Shown piece by piece: positions 62,442 to 64,000 of a DNA stretch of 64,000 bases. This DNA comes from Cytobacillus oceanisediminis (GTDB lineage: Bacteria > Bacillota > Bacilli > Bacillales > Cytobacillaceae). Each line of letters begins with the position of its first letter. The stretch's first letter is position 1. Below the pieces are notes generated by a model. That model was not told the origin of the DNA. It saw only the letters and a program-made list of their open reading frames with translations, and did not search any database. The stretch is from assembly GCF_022811925.1 (NCBI RefSeq), contig NZ_CP065511.1, positions 372,001-436,000 on the forward strand. Direction: 5' to 3'. Both the position numbers and the translations under genes were made by a program.

Positions 62442-62477
62442 GGGAGGTTCAACTTTTCTGCTTGAATCTCCTTTTTA
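62442..62477 (+). terminator. Terminator after the RHH gene
   Basis: GGGAGGTTCAA...TTGAATCTCC, an imperfect stem with TTTTTATTT. Confidence 0.75.
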
Positions 62478-62586
62478 TTTGAGCTTCTTTATTTTAAAGT
62501 GAGAATAAAATTAGACAATTGCCGGAATTTACAATCTGCCTCTTTTCTTTTATTATTTTTTGTGATACATTAATTGTGTTGGCAAG

Positions 62587-62607
62587 TTGATAATCATTTT
62601 CAATAAA
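62587..62607 (+). promoter_or_regulatory. Fur box 1
   Basis: GATAATCATTTTCAATAAA, a partial match to the Fur 7-1-7 site, about 160 bases before the permease gene. Confidence 0.6.
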
Positions 62608-62651
62608 CAAAAAATCTATACATATCAAGGTTCTTTTTTTTGCTATGCGAT

Positions 62652-62670
62652 GATAATGATTATCATTATT
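62652..62670 (+). promoter_or_regulatory. Fur box 2
   Basis: GATAATGATTATCATTATT is a near-perfect 19-base Fur box, about 97 bases before the permease start. It predicts iron repression of the siderophore permease genes. Confidence 0.85.
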
Positions 62671-62766
62671 TTAAAAATAGTTTTATAGATTTACTGATAT
62701 TCCTCTACTTGGAATAAAGATTTTTTCAATTGCTGGATGATAATAAACATGTTATGAGGGTTATTA

Positions 62767-63720
62767 ATGAGATTATGGATGTTAGGAATTGCAGCCATCG
62801 TTCTGTCTTTTATCTCGCTATTTATCGGAGCAATAGATATAACGCCTAAGGATCTGCTTAATTGGGAATCAGATGAAACACATATTTTCCTTATTAGCCG
62901 CATCCCACGGTTATTGGCGATTATATTAGCGGGGGCAGGGATGAGTATTGCCGGTTTAATTATGCAGTCTTTAAGCCGAAATAAGTTTGTATCACCAACT
63001 ACTGCTGGAACATTGGATGCAGCAAAGCTGGGTATTTTAATTTCCATGCTGTTTTTTACGAATGTAACCTATACACAGCAAGTTATTTTTAGTTTTGCCT
63101 TTGCTTTAGCAGGCACATTTCTCTTTATGCAGATTTTAGATCGTATAAAATTTAAAGATGTTATTTTTGTTCCATTAGTTGGAATTATGTATGGGAATAT
63201 TTTATCTTCCATTACAACGTTCTTTGGATATGAAGCAGATCTTCTGCAAAATATATCTTCTTGGCTTATGGGAAGTTTCACTTTGATTATTGCTGGCCGT
63301 TATGAGCTTTTATATGTTAGTATTCCAGCTATTATTTTAGCGTATCTTTATGCGAATAAATTTACAGTTGCAGGAATGGGTGAAGATTTTGCGAGAAATC
63401 TAGGTTTAAGTTATAAGCTGGTACTAAATATAGGTCTGATACTTGTTGCGGTTATATCGACAACGGTTGTCCTAACTGTCGGGGTTATTCCATTTTTAGG
63501 ACTGATTGTGCCGAATATTGTCTCTCTTTATTTAGGTGATAACCTGCGCAAAACGATTCCGCATACAGCGGTGTTAGGAATTGTTTTCCTATTAATATGC
63601 GACATTCTAGGGCGAATCATCATTCATCCTTATGAAATTCCAGTTAATGTAACAGTGGCAGTGATAGGCAGTGCAATCTTCTTAACGATGCTGCTTAGGG
63701 GGAGAGCATATGCGAAATAG
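62767..63720 (+). CDS. Siderophore ABC transporter permease (YclN-like)
   Basis: A FecCD-family membrane permease (317 residues) with about nine predicted helices, beginning MRLWMLGIAAIVLSFISLFI. RIPRLLAIILAGAGMSIAGL and GVIPFLGLIVPNIVSLYLGD are the family motifs; the latter holds the conserved PFLGL(I/V)xPN(I/H) segment that contacts the ATPase. It most resembles YclN of the petrobactin system. The ATG follows GAGGG. Two Fur boxes lie upstream. The next gene overlaps it by 11 bases. Confidence 0.9.
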   Translation: MRLWMLGIAAIVLSFISLFIGAIDITPKDLLNWESDETHIFLISRIPRLLAIILAGAGMSIAGLIMQSLSRNKFVSPTTAGTLDAAKLGILISMLFFTNVTYTQQVIFSFAFALAGTFLFMQILDRIKFKDVIFVPLVGIMYGNILSSITTFFGYEADLLQNISSWLMGSFTLIIAGRYELLYVSIPAIILAYLYANKFTVAGMGEDFARNLGLSYKLVLNIGLILVAVISTTVVLTVGVIPFLGLIVPNIVSLYLGDNLRKTIPHTAVLGIVFLLICDILGRIIIHPYEIPVNVTVAVIGSAIFLTMLLRGRAYAK

Positions 63721-64000
63721 TACAAAACTGATGATTTTAGCAGCTATTGCCATTGTGTTTATTTTGTTATATGGCTTTTATGATATTAAAGGCGGCTTTG
63801 ATTATGCCTTTCCTAAGCGCATGCTCCGAGTTACAGCGATGGTTATAACAGGAATCGCAATTGCTTATTCTACAGTTGTGTTTCAGACAATTACACATAA
63901 TCGCATTTTAACACCTTCTGTTATGGGCCTTGATTCTATGTATCAAGTAGTGCAGACATTAATCTACTTCTTTGCAGGGTCGATGTCAGTGTGGGTATTA
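63710..64000 (+). CDS. Siderophore ABC transporter permease (YclO-like), partial
   Basis: A second FecCD permease starts at ATG 63710 (GGGGGAGAG upstream), overlaps the first by 11 bases and runs off the window; 97 codons are visible. It begins MRNSTKLMILAAIAIVFILL and contains RMLRVTAMVITGIAIAYSTV and HNRILTPSVMGLDSMYQVVQ, the start of a YclO-type protein. The ATPase and binding-protein genes, expected next, lie beyond the window. Confidence 0.88.
   Translation, partial: MRNSTKLMILAAIAIVFILLYGFYDIKGGFDYAFPKRMLRVTAMVITGIAIAYSTVVFQTITHNRILTPSVMGLDSMYQVVQTLIYFFAGSMSVWVL

Overview
The window is a low-GC Gram-positive chromosome segment from a spore-forming member of the Bacillaceae. Gene order follows the Bacillus subtilis origin-proximal region almost gene for gene: rplK-rplA-rplJ-rplL-ybxB-rpoB-rpoC-rplGB-rpsL-rpsG-fusA-tuf, the S10/spc/alpha ribosomal operons, an ECF transporter, truA, rplM-rpsI, ybaK-cwlD-salA-gerD-kbaA-pdaB, an rRNA operon with a tRNA cluster, rocF, sigW-rsiW-cdaA-cdaR-glmM-glmS. 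Sporulation and germination genes (gerD, kbaA, cwlD, pdaB, a Spo0E-like ORF) mark an endospore former. The species cannot be named from this sequence alone, but a Cytobacillus/Mesobacillus-type Bacillus fits the gene order and the intergenic GC-rich repeats.

Layout. 0.1-3.4 kb: L11/L1/L10/L12 genes with L1-type and L10 leader RNAs, and the methyltransferase YbxB. 3.4-11.1 kb: rpoB and rpoC. 11.1-16 kb: the K-turn protein L7Ae/YbxF and the str operon. 16.2-31.4 kb: about 30 r-protein and housekeeping genes (secY, adk, map, infA, rpoA), packed tightly with many translational overlaps. 31.9-36.3 kb: ecfA1-ecfA2-ecfT-truA and rplM-rpsI. 36.4-41.3 kb: an insertion relative to B. subtilis, holding a small kinase-like protein, an unrecognised 151-residue protein and a proline operon (proC-proB-proA) with no T-box leader. 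41.4-46.6 kb: the sporulation/germination block. 46.6-53.1 kb: one rrn operon (16S-23S-5S) and ten tRNAs. 53.2-61.9 kb: arginase, the sigma-W regulon core, cyclic-di-AMP synthesis and its regulator, then amino-sugar synthesis under glmS ribozyme control. 62-64 kb: a ribbon-helix-helix protein, Fur boxes, and the start of a siderophore ABC permease pair (YclN/YclO type), cut by the window end.

Most of the window is conserved translation and transcription machinery. The places worth a second look are non-coding or small. The 16S gene, and to a lesser degree the 23S gene, lacks short stretches at near-invariant positions, although every protein frame in the window is intact. A duplicated 5' half of tRNA-Lys lies inside the tRNA cluster. 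A family of GC-rich hairpin repeats sits between essential genes, one copy flanked by an exact 10-bp repeat in the rpoB leader. Competing hairpins lie between the glmS ribozyme and the glmS start. A short Spo0E-like ORF is antisense to the rocF terminator. I found no CRISPR array, prophage, intact insertion sequence or defence locus, and no clear case for a wholly new system.
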